Translations under genes and position numbers: made by a program | Part shown: one piece after another, positions 57,336 through 64,000 of the stretch | How the letters are laid out: each line of letters opens with the position of its first letter | How positions within the stretch are numbered: position 1 is the first letter of the stretch | Origin: Burkholderiales bacterium | GTDB lineage: Bacteria; Pseudomonadota; Gammaproteobacteria; Burkholderiales; Burkholderiaceae_C | Reading direction: 5' to 3' | DNA length: 64,000 nt | Assembly (NCBI GenBank): GCA_017307855.1 | Contig: JAFKGD010000011.1 | Location: 111,999 to 175,998, forward strand | Notes under the pieces: generated by a model | Database searches by the model: none | The model's input: the letters and a program-made list of their open reading frames with translations, nothing else | What the model was told of the DNA's origin: nothing

Positions 57336-58535
57336 TTACTTGACCTGCAGCTTGGCGCCCGGCGCCGCGAACTGCTGCGGCCACACCACCTGCCACTTGC
57401 CGCCCTGCACCTGCTTGATCTTCATGAGGTCGTCGCCATAGTTGTTGACGCCGTCGAAGCGCAGGTTGCCGTGGATGGTCTGCACGCGGTTCTTCTTGAG
57501 GTAGGCCGCGATCGCCTTGTCGTCGAAGTTGCCAGCGCCCTTGACGCCGGCTTCCAGGATCTGCCAGGCCGAGTACGACGCCGCGGCCTGCACTTCCACC
57601 GTGGTGTCGGGCAGCTTGGCGGCCGTGGCGCGCTGCTTGAACACCTTGACGAACTCGGCGGCCACCGGGTCGTTGGTGAACGGCGCGTGCTCCTCGAAGA
57701 TGGTCACCGACAGCGCGTTGTCGCCGTCGGCCGAACTGGTCATGGGGCCGGGTGCCGGGTAGAGGTGGAAGTGCAGCGGCGGCACGTAGTCGATCTTCTT
57801 CATCGCGTCGAGCAGCATGTTGCCCTCCAGGCCGATGTCGCCCATCCAGACCAGGTCGGGCTTGGCATCCTTCACGCGCGCGGCGATGGGGCCGAAGTCG
57901 CGGTTGCCGAATTCCCATTCGAGGAACAGCACTTCCTTGAGGCCGCGCTTCTTGGCCACCTCGCGGCCGCCCAGCGACAGGAAGTGGATCGAGGGGAACT
58001 TGCTGGTGACGATGGCGATGGTTTTGGGCGGCTTGGGCGATGCGGCCAGCGCGTCGAACAGCGAGTTGGGCACGGTGGTGCCCGGGTCTGCCCCCAGCGA
58101 CCACGACGGGAACTGCATGTCGTACTTGGCCAGCGACGGAATGCCGAAGGTGTGATGCACCAGCACCTTGTTGTAGCGCTGCGCCACGCCCATGGCCGAG
58201 AGGATGGCGCCGGTGGCATAGGGGCCCATCAGCAGGTCGACCTTGTCGGAGGTGACGAACTGCTCGTAGAGCGTGCGGGCCAGGTCGGGCTTGGACTGGT
58301 CGTCGCGCACGATCCATTCCACCTTGCGGCCCAGCAGGCCACCGCGTGCGTTGAGTTGCTCCACGTAGATCTCGCCCACCAGCTTGTGGACCATGGCCGT
58401 GGCCGACAGCGGGCCGGTGAGGGCCAGCGTGCTGCCGATGCGTACCGGCGCGCCCTGCGCGAACACCGGGCCGGCCGCCAGCGTGGCGGCGCCTGCGGCA
58501 GCAGCCGCGATGATGGAACGTCGTGCGAATGTCAT
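57336..58535 (-). CDS. Branched-chain-type ABC substrate-binding protein
   Basis: A 399-residue periplasmic receptor of the LivJ/Leu-Ile-Val-binding family. Signal peptide MTFARRSIIAAAAAGAATLA ends near FAQGA. The mature start VRIGSTLALTGPLS and VEQLNARGGLLGRKVEWIVRDDQ are typical of HAAT-family receptors for aromatic acids and related compounds. Start ATG 58535. Followed by livH. In this setting an aromatic acid is a more likely ligand than a branched-chain amino acid. Confidence 0.92.
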   Translation of the reverse strand: MTFARRSIIAAAAAGAATLAAGPVFAQGAPVRIGSTLALTGPLSATAMVHKLVGEIYVEQLNARGGLLGRKVEWIVRDDQSKPDLARTLYEQFVTSDKVDLLMGPYATGAILSAMGVAQRYNKVLVHHTFGIPSLAKYDMQFPSWSLGADPGTTVPNSLFDALAASPKPPKTIAIVTSKFPSIHFLSLGGREVAKKRGLKEVLFLEWEFGNRDFGPIAARVKDAKPDLVWMGDIGLEGNMLLDAMKKIDYVPPLHFHLYPAPGPMTSSADGDNALSVTIFEEHAPFTNDPVAAEFVKVFKQRATAAKLPDTTVEVQAAASYSAWQILEAGVKGAGNFDDKAIAAYLKKNRVQTIHGNLRFDGVNNYGDDLMKIKQVQGGKWQVVWPQQFAAPGAKLQVK

Positions 58536-58645
58536 GTTGTCTTCCTCGTCTTCTCGTGTGTTGATGGGACTGCCGACCTGCATCAGCGCCGGACGGCAGC
58601 GGGGCTCTCACTCACTGCTTTGCTTCTTCGCGAACTCGTTTCGGA

Positions 58646-59647
58646 TCAATCGACGCGCGCGCCCGAGCGGCGCACCAGGTCGGCCCACTTGGCAACCTCG
58701 GTGCGACCGAAGGCTGCCGCTTCTTCGGGCGACATCGCGCGGGCTTCCAGACCCTGGCCCGCCAGGCGCTGGGCCACGTCGGGCTGGGCCAATGCCTGGC
58801 GCGCGGCATCGCGCAGCCGGGCCACCTCGCGCGCGGGCGTGGCGGCCGGCGCATAGACCATGAACCAGGCGACCAGGTCGAAGTCCTGCACGCCCTGCTC
58901 GGCGATGGTGGGCACGTCGGGCGCGGCGCTGCTGCGGGCCGAGCCCGAGGCGCCCAGCGCGCGCAGCTTGCCGGTCTTCATGTGCGGCAGCACCGCGGCC
59001 GGGTGGTAGAACATGAAATGCACCTGCCCCGACATCACGTCGGAGACGGCCAGGCCGCCTTCCTTGTAGGGCACGTGCACCATCTCGCCGCCCAGGCGCG
59101 CCTTGAGCAACTCGCCCGCCAGGTGGCCCGAGGTGCCGTTGCCGGCCGAGGCGAAGCTCACGCCGCCGGGCTTGCCGGCCTGCGCGCGCAGGTCGGCCAG
59201 CGAACGGATGGGCGAGTTGCCGCCCACCACCAGCAGCGTCGGCGTGTACCCCACGAAGGCGATGGGCGCGAAATCGCGCAGCGCGTCGTAGCCGAGCTTC
59301 TGGTAGAGCGTGCTGTTGATCGCGTGCGTGCCCACCGTGCCCATGACCAGCGTGTAGCCGTCGGGCGCCGACTTGGCCACCTGGTCGGTGCCGATGGTGC
59401 CGCCGGCGCCAGCGCGGTTCTCCACCACCAGCGTCTGGCCCAGCGCGCGGCCCATGCCGTCGGCGACCACGCGGCCGACGATGTCGGTGGTGGTTCCGGG
59501 GCCGAAGGGCACGACCATCTTCAGTGGCCGCGAGGGAAAGTCCTGGGCCACGCCCAGCGCCGGGGCCAGCAGCGTGGCCGCGCCCAGCACCGCCAGCAGC
59601 GTGCGCCGCACCGGGTGTGCCGTGTGTCGTTCGTCTTTCCTGTTCAT
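58646..59647 (-). CDS. Bug/TctC-family periplasmic solute receptor
   Basis: A 333-residue receptor with signal peptide (RTLLAVLGAATLLAPALG). FPSRPLKMVVPFGPGTTTDIVGR, VVENRAGAGGTIGTDQVAK and VPYKEGGLAVSDVMSGQVH are family hallmarks. It lies between the ABC receptor and the CoA transferase in one direction, so the cluster carries receptors of two different transport families, perhaps for the same substrate or for a precursor. No TctA/TctB proteins nearby. Confidence 0.93.
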   Translation of the reverse strand: MNRKDERHTAHPVRRTLLAVLGAATLLAPALGVAQDFPSRPLKMVVPFGPGTTTDIVGRVVADGMGRALGQTLVVENRAGAGGTIGTDQVAKSAPDGYTLVMGTVGTHAINSTLYQKLGYDALRDFAPIAFVGYTPTLLVVGGNSPIRSLADLRAQAGKPGGVSFASAGNGTSGHLAGELLKARLGGEMVHVPYKEGGLAVSDVMSGQVHFMFYHPAAVLPHMKTGKLRALGASGSARSSAAPDVPTIAEQGVQDFDLVAWFMVYAPAATPAREVARLRDAARQALAQPDVAQRLAGQGLEARAMSPEEAAAFGRTEVAKWADLVRRSGARVD

Positions 59648-59701
59648 GCGTCTTGTCTCCTTGTTTTCTCGTGGATGCGAACCCTGGCCGGCGTGGCGGC
59701 G

Positions 59702-60847
59702 TCAGGGCGGCGGCACGGGCCAGCCGTGGGCGAACTCGGCGTTGTGCTCGCCCAGTTGCGGCGGCGCGATCACGTCCAGCGCGCGCTCACCGTCGAACGA
59801 CAGCGGCGAGCGCACGGTGCGGAAGCCCGGCTCGCCCGCCGTGGTGTGCGTATCGACGAACAACTGCAGGTGCTCGGCCTGCGCGTCGCCCGGCACTTCG
59901 TCGGTGCGGTACATCGGCGCATGCGGCACGTCGCGCGCCAGCAGGCGCTGGCACCACTGGTCGCGGGGGCGGGTCTTGAAGATCGCGCCCAACACCTGGA
60001 TCAGCTCGCCCTGGTGCTCGATGCGCGCCTCTCGGGTGGAGAAGCGCGGGTCGTCGAAGATGTCGGTGCGCTCCATCGCCTCGGCCAGCCCCTGCCAGAA
60101 CTTCGGCGGCGACGACATGTGCAGCGCGATCCAGTTCCCGTCGGAACACTCCAGCGCATACGACTGCGACACGCTGGGCCGGCTGTACGGGCCCATCACC
60201 TCGCCCACCGAGAACAGGTGGGTGTAGGCGTCGAGGTTGAAGTGCGTCATGGCCTCGAACATCGACACCTCGACCTTGCGGCCCTGGCCTTCCGCGTTGC
60301 GCGCATGCAGCGCGCCCAGGATGCCGTAGGCGGCATAGAAGCCGGTGATCGCATCGGCCAGCGCCGGGCCCACCACGCGCGGGTTGGCCGGGTTGACCAG
60401 CAGGCGCAGGAAGCCGCTGGCCGCCTGGGCCACGGTGTCGTAGCTGGGCCGGCCGGCCGACGGGCCGTCCTGCCCGAAGCCGCTGATGGCGCAGTAGATG
60501 AGCCTGGGGTTCAGCTCGCGCAGGCGCGATTCGCCCGCGCCGATGTCGTCGGCCACGCCCGGGCGGAAGTTCTGGATGTAGACGTCGGCGCCTGCCACCA
60601 GCGTGTCGAAGCGCTCGCGGTCGGGCACCTTGCGGGTGTCGAGCGTGATGCTGCGCTTGTTGCGGTTGTAGGTCTGGAAGTGCGGGCTGTAGAGCCCGTC
60701 CTTGAAGGCACGGAAGGGGTCGCCCGTGCCCGGCAGTTCGACCTTGACGACGTCCGCGCCCAGATCGGCCAGCAGCATCGACGCCGCCGGCCCGGTGATG
60801 AAGGTGCCGTGTTCGACCACGCGCACGCCCTGCAGGACCTTGTTCAT
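59702..60847 (-). CDS. CaiB/BaiF family III CoA transferase
   Basis: A 381-residue enzyme moving CoA between carboxylic acids. The GPAASMLLADLGADVVKVELPG start, GPSAGRPSYDTVAQAASG and the catalytic Asp in LADAITGFYAAYG at about 170 are typical. Start ATG 60847. It is directly downstream of the citryl-CoA-lyase-like gene (16 bases), so it probably activates the acid that enzyme cleaves, or recycles the CoA. Confidence 0.93.
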   Translation of the reverse strand: MNKVLQGVRVVEHGTFITGPAASMLLADLGADVVKVELPGTGDPFRAFKDGLYSPHFQTYNRNKRSITLDTRKVPDRERFDTLVAGADVYIQNFRPGVADDIGAGESRLRELNPRLIYCAISGFGQDGPSAGRPSYDTVAQAASGFLRLLVNPANPRVVGPALADAITGFYAAYGILGALHARNAEGQGRKVEVSMFEAMTHFNLDAYTHLFSVGEVMGPYSRPSVSQSYALECSDGNWIALHMSSPPKFWQGLAEAMERTDIFDDPRFSTREARIEHQGELIQVLGAIFKTRPRDQWCQRLLARDVPHAPMYRTDEVPGDAQAEHLQLFVDTHTTAGEPGFRTVRSPLSFDGERALDVIAPPQLGEHNAEFAHGWPVPPP

Positions 60848-60863
60848 GGTTGGTGCCTTGCCC

Positions 60864-61685
60864 TCACGCCGCGGCCTTGTGCGCGCCGCCGAAGCCGGCC
60901 GGCAGCTCACCGGTGTACTGCTGCTCGCGCGTGGCCTGGTAGGACAGCGCGAAGCCGATAGGGTTGCCCTGCTCCTCGGCCAGATGCGCGATCAGACCCG
61001 CCGTGCGCGCCAGGATCGGCACGCCGCGCAGCGAGCCCACCGGAAAGCCCACACCCAGCAGCACGGCCGGGATGGCGGCGGAGACATTCAGCCGCAGGTC
61101 CTTGCCCACGACGCCGGGAATGGCGGCTTCCACCGCCTCGGCGATCTCGACGAAGCGCTGGCCGCCGCCCGCCTCGCGCGACACGGCGAACAGGCGCGCC
61201 ACGCGCGGATCGCGTTCCTTGTGCAGCGGATGGCCGTAGCCCGGGATGGCTTCGCCGCGCGCGCGCCGCGCCTTCAGCACGTCCGTGGCCGCGGCTTTCA
61301 GGTCGCCGCCGTGCCGGGCGGCAGCCTCGTCGATCTCGACGAACATGCGGCCAGCCGTCTCGGAAGCGCCCAGGATCACCGAACCGCAGCCCAGGATGCC
61401 AGCCGCCACGGCGCCCTGCAGCGCATCGGGCGCGGCAGCGTACGTCATCCGCGCGGCCTGCACGCTGGGCACAAGGCCGTGCTCGGTAATCGCCACCAGC
61501 GTGGCCTCGAGCACGGCCGAGGCCGGCGCATCCGGGCGGCGGCCGGTGAGCAGCAGGAAGAAGTAGTCCGCGAAGCCGATCTTGCCGATCAGGTCACGGC
61601 ACAGGTCTTCGCCACGCACGACGATGGTGTGCTCGTCCGACGTGCAGATGGCGGTCTGGGGAACGGTGGCCTTGCCGATCTTCAT
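60864..61685 (-). CDS. Citryl-CoA-lyase-like protein (citrate synthase fold)
   Basis: A 273-residue, short member of the citrate-synthase superfamily. It shows GYGHPLHKERDPR at about 149-161 with the catalytic His152, and the second region with AAIPAVLLGVGFP and LARTAGLIAHLAEEQ. Shorter than citrate synthases (about 430), it matches the citryl-CoA-lyase-like subgroup often linked to CaiB-type CoA transferases. Predicted to split a 3-hydroxy-acyl-CoA into acetyl-CoA and an oxo acid; the true substrate is unknown. Starts 15 bases after the dioxygenase stop. Confidence 0.82.
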   Translation of the reverse strand: MKIGKATVPQTAICTSDEHTIVVRGEDLCRDLIGKIGFADYFFLLLTGRRPDAPASAVLEATLVAITEHGLVPSVQAARMTYAAAPDALQGAVAAGILGCGSVILGASETAGRMFVEIDEAAARHGGDLKAAATDVLKARRARGEAIPGYGHPLHKERDPRVARLFAVSREAGGGQRFVEIAEAVEAAIPGVVGKDLRLNVSAAIPAVLLGVGFPVGSLRGVPILARTAGLIAHLAEEQGNPIGFALSYQATREQQYTGELPAGFGGAHKAAA

Positions 61686-61700
61686 GCCATGCCTCCCGCC

Positions 61701-62612
61701 TCAGGCTGCCGCCGGCGCGAGCCGGAAGTCGTAGTGCGCGCTGTGCCAGGTGCGGTCGAGCTCGCGGCCATCGGGCGCGCGGCCCGGCGCATGCTCGGTG
61801 TAGGGCACGATGAGGCTGTCGCGCACCCCGAACACGGCGTCCGAATCCAGGTACACGCTGTCGGCCACGAACAGGTGGGTGGTCAGCGTCTGGAAGCCGG
61901 GCTTGTAGACCTTCATGTGGATGTGGCCCGGCCGATTGGGATGGCGGCCCATGCGGCGCAGCATGTCGCCCACCGGGCCGTCGTCGGGCACCGGGTAGAA
62001 CGAGGGCTTGATCGACCAGAAGCGGTACTGGCCGTCGGCGTCGGTGTAGAAGCGCGCGCGCAACCGCATGCCGGCGTCGTCGCCCATCTGCATGTCGTAA
62101 ATCCCGTCGCCGTCGCCTGACCAGACGTCCATGCAGCAGTTGGCGATGGGCTGGCCGGCGGTGTCGGTCACACGGCCGGTGTACCAGGCGGGCTCGCCCG
62201 GCATGCCTTCGCCGATGTCGGCGCCCAGCGGCATCTCGGGCGCGTTTTCCCAATAGAACGGTCCCTGCACCGTGGCTTCGGTGGGGCTGCCGCTGGCGGG
62301 CGTGGCTTCCAGCCGGCCCTGGCCCGCCGCACGCGCGCCCTTGAGCTGGTTGAGCGCCACCACGAGCATCGAGATGCCCAACGTGTCGGACAGCAGGATG
62401 AATTCCTGCCGCTTGTCGTCGCAGATCTTGCCGGTGGCGGTGAGGAATTCGATGGCGCCGATCCACTCGGCCTCGGTGGGCTGGATCTCGCGCACGAAGG
62501 CGTGGGCGTGCGTGACAAGCGCCGTCATGATCTGCTTGAAACGTGCGTCCCGGCACTCGTCGAGGCGATCGATTACGGCCTGGGTGATGTCTTCTGCATC
62601 GATCTGGATCAT
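61701..62612 (-). CDS. Intradiol ring-cleavage dioxygenase
   Basis: A 303-residue non-heme Fe(III) dioxygenase of the catechol/hydroxyquinol 1,2-dioxygenase family. The iron ligands can be placed by spacing: Tyr172 (DGDGIYDMQ), Tyr206 (PSFYPVPDD), His230 and His232 (RPGHIHMKV), the 34/24/2 spacing of the family. The N-terminal helical dimer domain (about 1-110) is present. It opens ortho-dihydroxy aromatics between the hydroxyls. First gene of the minus-strand catabolic run, facing the LysR gene. Confidence 0.93.
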   Translation of the reverse strand: MIQIDAEDITQAVIDRLDECRDARFKQIMTALVTHAHAFVREIQPTEAEWIGAIEFLTATGKICDDKRQEFILLSDTLGISMLVVALNQLKGARAAGQGRLEATPASGSPTEATVQGPFYWENAPEMPLGADIGEGMPGEPAWYTGRVTDTAGQPIANCCMDVWSGDGDGIYDMQMGDDAGMRLRARFYTDADGQYRFWSIKPSFYPVPDDGPVGDMLRRMGRHPNRPGHIHMKVYKPGFQTLTTHLFVADSVYLDSDAVFGVRDSLIVPYTEHAPGRAPDGRELDRTWHSAHYDFRLAPAAA

Positions 62613-62694
62613 CGTCTGTCTCCTGTGTTCGTTGTCGTGCGCGACGAGTCTAGGAATCTTTCACATGCGATGGAAGTGATGAATATCCACCGAT

Positions 62695-62715
62695 ATGATC
62701 GATACCATCGATCAT
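62695..62715. promoter_or_regulatory. Palindromic LysR-type binding site between dioxygenase and lysR
   Basis: ATGATCGAT (62695-62703), ACC, ATCGATCAT (62707-62715): perfect nine-base arms in the 134-base divergent gap. The T-N11-A rule for LysR-type sites is satisfied inside it. It probably serves as the regulator's binding site for both directions. Confidence 0.65.
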
Positions 62716-62746
62716 TCTTGCGCGGGTAATCCCGTATCTCCGTCTC

Positions 62747-63631
62747 ATGGAACTACGCCACCTGCGCTACTTCGACGCGGTCGCCGACACGCTCAATTTC
62801 ACGCGCGCGGCCGAGCGCCTGCACGTGACGCAATCCACGCTGTCGCACCAGATCCGCCAGCTCGAGGACGAGGTCGGCCATCCGCTGTTCGACCGCGCGG
62901 GCAAGCGGGTGGCGCTGACCGAGGCCGGCGAGATCCTGCGCAGCCACATGGCGCCGGCGCTCGAGCAGATCGACCGCGGCGTGCAGGCGCTGCGCGCCGA
63001 CACCGACGCCATGCAGGGCCGCATCCGCCTGGCCACCACGCCCAGCTTCAACACGCGCCTGGTGCCGTCGTGCGTGGCCGCCTTCCTGGATCACTACCCG
63101 ACCATCCAGGTGAGCGTGGAAGAACTCTCGGCGCGGCAGATCGCGCGGCGCGTGCAGTCGGGGCACCTGGATCTGGGCGTGGCCTACCGGCCGCCCAACG
63201 CGCCCGAGCTGTGGTTCGAGCCGCTCTACAACGAAGAACTGATGCTGGTGGTGAATGCCGATCACGCCCTGGCGCGGCGCCGCCGCGTGCGCATGGTCGA
63301 GCTGCATCATGCGCGCATGGTGCTGCTGCCGGCGGTGTTCTCCACCCGGGCGCTGCTGGACGAATGCTTCGAAGCGGCCGGCGCCGAGCCGCGCGTGGCG
63401 GCCGAACTCAATTCCATCGCACCGATGCTGGAACTGATCCGCCGCACCGGGCTGGCCGGCATCATCGGAGCCACGGCGCTCACGCCGGCCGACGACCTGC
63501 GTTTCATCCCGCTGGAGGATCCGACGCCCATCCGCACGCCGGGCTTGCTGTGGAAGAAGCGGGCCGACCGGCCGCCCATGACCAAGCTGCTGGCCGCGCT
63601 GCTGCGCAAGGCATCGACGCAACCGCTGTGA
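62747..63631 (+). CDS. LysR-family transcriptional regulator
   Basis: A 294-residue regulator. The winged HTH is at about 18-37 (TRAAERLHVTQSTLSHQIRQ), followed by the effector-binding domain. CynR/CatM-like in pattern. It is divergent from the dioxygenase gene and most likely controls the ring-cleavage/CoA/transport cluster in response to an aromatic acid or pathway intermediate. Confidence 0.94.
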   Translation: MELRHLRYFDAVADTLNFTRAAERLHVTQSTLSHQIRQLEDEVGHPLFDRAGKRVALTEAGEILRSHMAPALEQIDRGVQALRADTDAMQGRIRLATTPSFNTRLVPSCVAAFLDHYPTIQVSVEELSARQIARRVQSGHLDLGVAYRPPNAPELWFEPLYNEELMLVVNADHALARRRRVRMVELHHARMVLLPAVFSTRALLDECFEAAGAEPRVAAELNSIAPMLELIRRTGLAGIIGATALTPADDLRFIPLEDPTPIRTPGLLWKKRADRPPMTKLLAALLRKASTQPL

Positions 63632-63664
63632 GCACATGGCAGGTCAGGCCGCGGGGCGAACGGT

Positions 63665-64000
63665 TTACAGCAGCTGGCAGGCCTGCTCGAACGACAGGCG
63701 CTTGTTGCGCTCGAACAGCAGGCTGTCGTCGCCCCAGCCCAGGTTAATGAGGAAGTTGGCCTTCCAGCGACCGTCGGGAAAGAACTCGGCGTTGACCTTG
63801 GCCAGGTCCACCCCGCTCATCGGCCCGCAATCGAGCCCCAGCGCGCGCGCCGCGATGATGAAGTAGGCGCCACCCAGCGTGCCGTTGCGCGTGGCCGTGG
63901 CCTCGGCCATGGCCGGGTTGGCCTCGAAGTTGCCCCTGGCCTCGGGGCGGTGCCAGATCTCCGGCATGAATTCGTGGAACTTCGTGTCGGTGGCCACGAT
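63665..64000 (-). CDS. Nitroreductase-family protein (RutE/malonic semialdehyde reductase-like), N-terminus missing
   Basis: The last 112 or so residues of a flavin reductase; the rest lies right of the window. The GLDCGPMSGVD and NAEFFPDGRWKANFLINLGWGDDSLLFERNKRLSFEQ segments (cited by ends) match RutE/HadB-type nitroreductases. It is convergent with the LysR gene (33-base gap) and not obviously part of the catabolic unit. Confidence 0.85.
   Translation of the reverse strand: MVATDTKFHEFMPEIWHRPEARGNFEANPAMAEATATRNGTLGGAYFIIAARALGLDCGPMSGVDLAKVNAEFFPDGRWKANFLINLGWGDDSLLFERNKRLSFEQACQLL

Overview
The window is high-GC bacterial chromosome. Gene content and order point to a betaproteobacterium of the order Burkholderiales: mutM–TPR–lolB–ispE–tRNA-Gln–prs–rplY–pth, rsmD–M16–M16–ftsY next to rpoH, a ctaC/D/G/E–surf1–ctaA–ctaB cytochrome oxidase block, several Bug/TTT-type receptors, and a HrcA-type CIRCE operator. 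The family (Comamonadaceae or Alcaligenaceae) cannot be fixed by eye.

Bases 1–about 7,158 are the right part of an integrated filamentous phage (inovirus). Its visibly lower-GC genes run leftward as one tightly overlapping operon: five early small proteins (two cysteine-rich), a zinc-ribbon protein, a ssDNA-binding protein, two small membrane proteins, the major coat, a TspB-like adsorption protein, a DUF2523/pVI-like protein, the Zot/pI assembly ATPase, a HUH rolling-circle Rep, and a serine recombinase cut by the window edge. One rightward gene, a Cro/YdaS-like repressor, faces them across a large palindromic operator. The phage ends only 17 bases before the start codon of nadK.

Bases 7,159–21,118 are core housekeeping: nadK-recN-rapZ; the minus-strand mutY, dynamin-like GTPase and mutM; a TPR lipoprotein-locus protein, lolB, ispE, tRNA-Gln(UUG), prs, rplY, pth, a DUF4124-like protein and a 2[4Fe-4S] ferredoxin. 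Bases 21,236–29,378 form a dipeptide-type ABC importer (two permeases, two ATPases, a binding protein) linked to an amidase and a TTC38-like TPR protein. Bases 29,321–37,625 carry a histidine phosphatase, an alpha/beta hydrolase, coaD, rsmD, an inactive/active M16 protease pair, ftsY, an Mpo1-like membrane protein and rpoH with a perfect CIRCE element.

Bases 37,812–49,466 hold a Bug receptor and then the respiratory cluster: an AlkC-like HEAT protein, SCO1, ctaB, ctaA, a membrane-anchored thioredoxin-fold-like protein, SURF1, a twin-transmembrane protein, cox3, DUF2970, ctaG, a 36-residue assembly protein, cox1 and a cox2 fused to cytochrome c (caa3 type). Then come DUF2244, a BioC-like methyltransferase, ComF, TrmL, a MaoC hydratase and a ParA-like ATPase. 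From 53,032 to 62,612 a minus-strand catabolic unit combines a TauE permease, a branched-chain-type ABC importer with a fused permease–ATPase, a Bug receptor, a CaiB-type CoA transferase, a citryl-CoA-lyase-like enzyme and an intradiol ring-cleavage dioxygenase. A divergent LysR regulator and a palindromic site lie at its head. The window ends inside a RutE-like nitroreductase.

No CRISPR array, transposase or rRNA operon was seen. Apart from the phage, the most unusual items are the uncharacterised catabolic cluster and the phage's displacement of the nadK 5' region.
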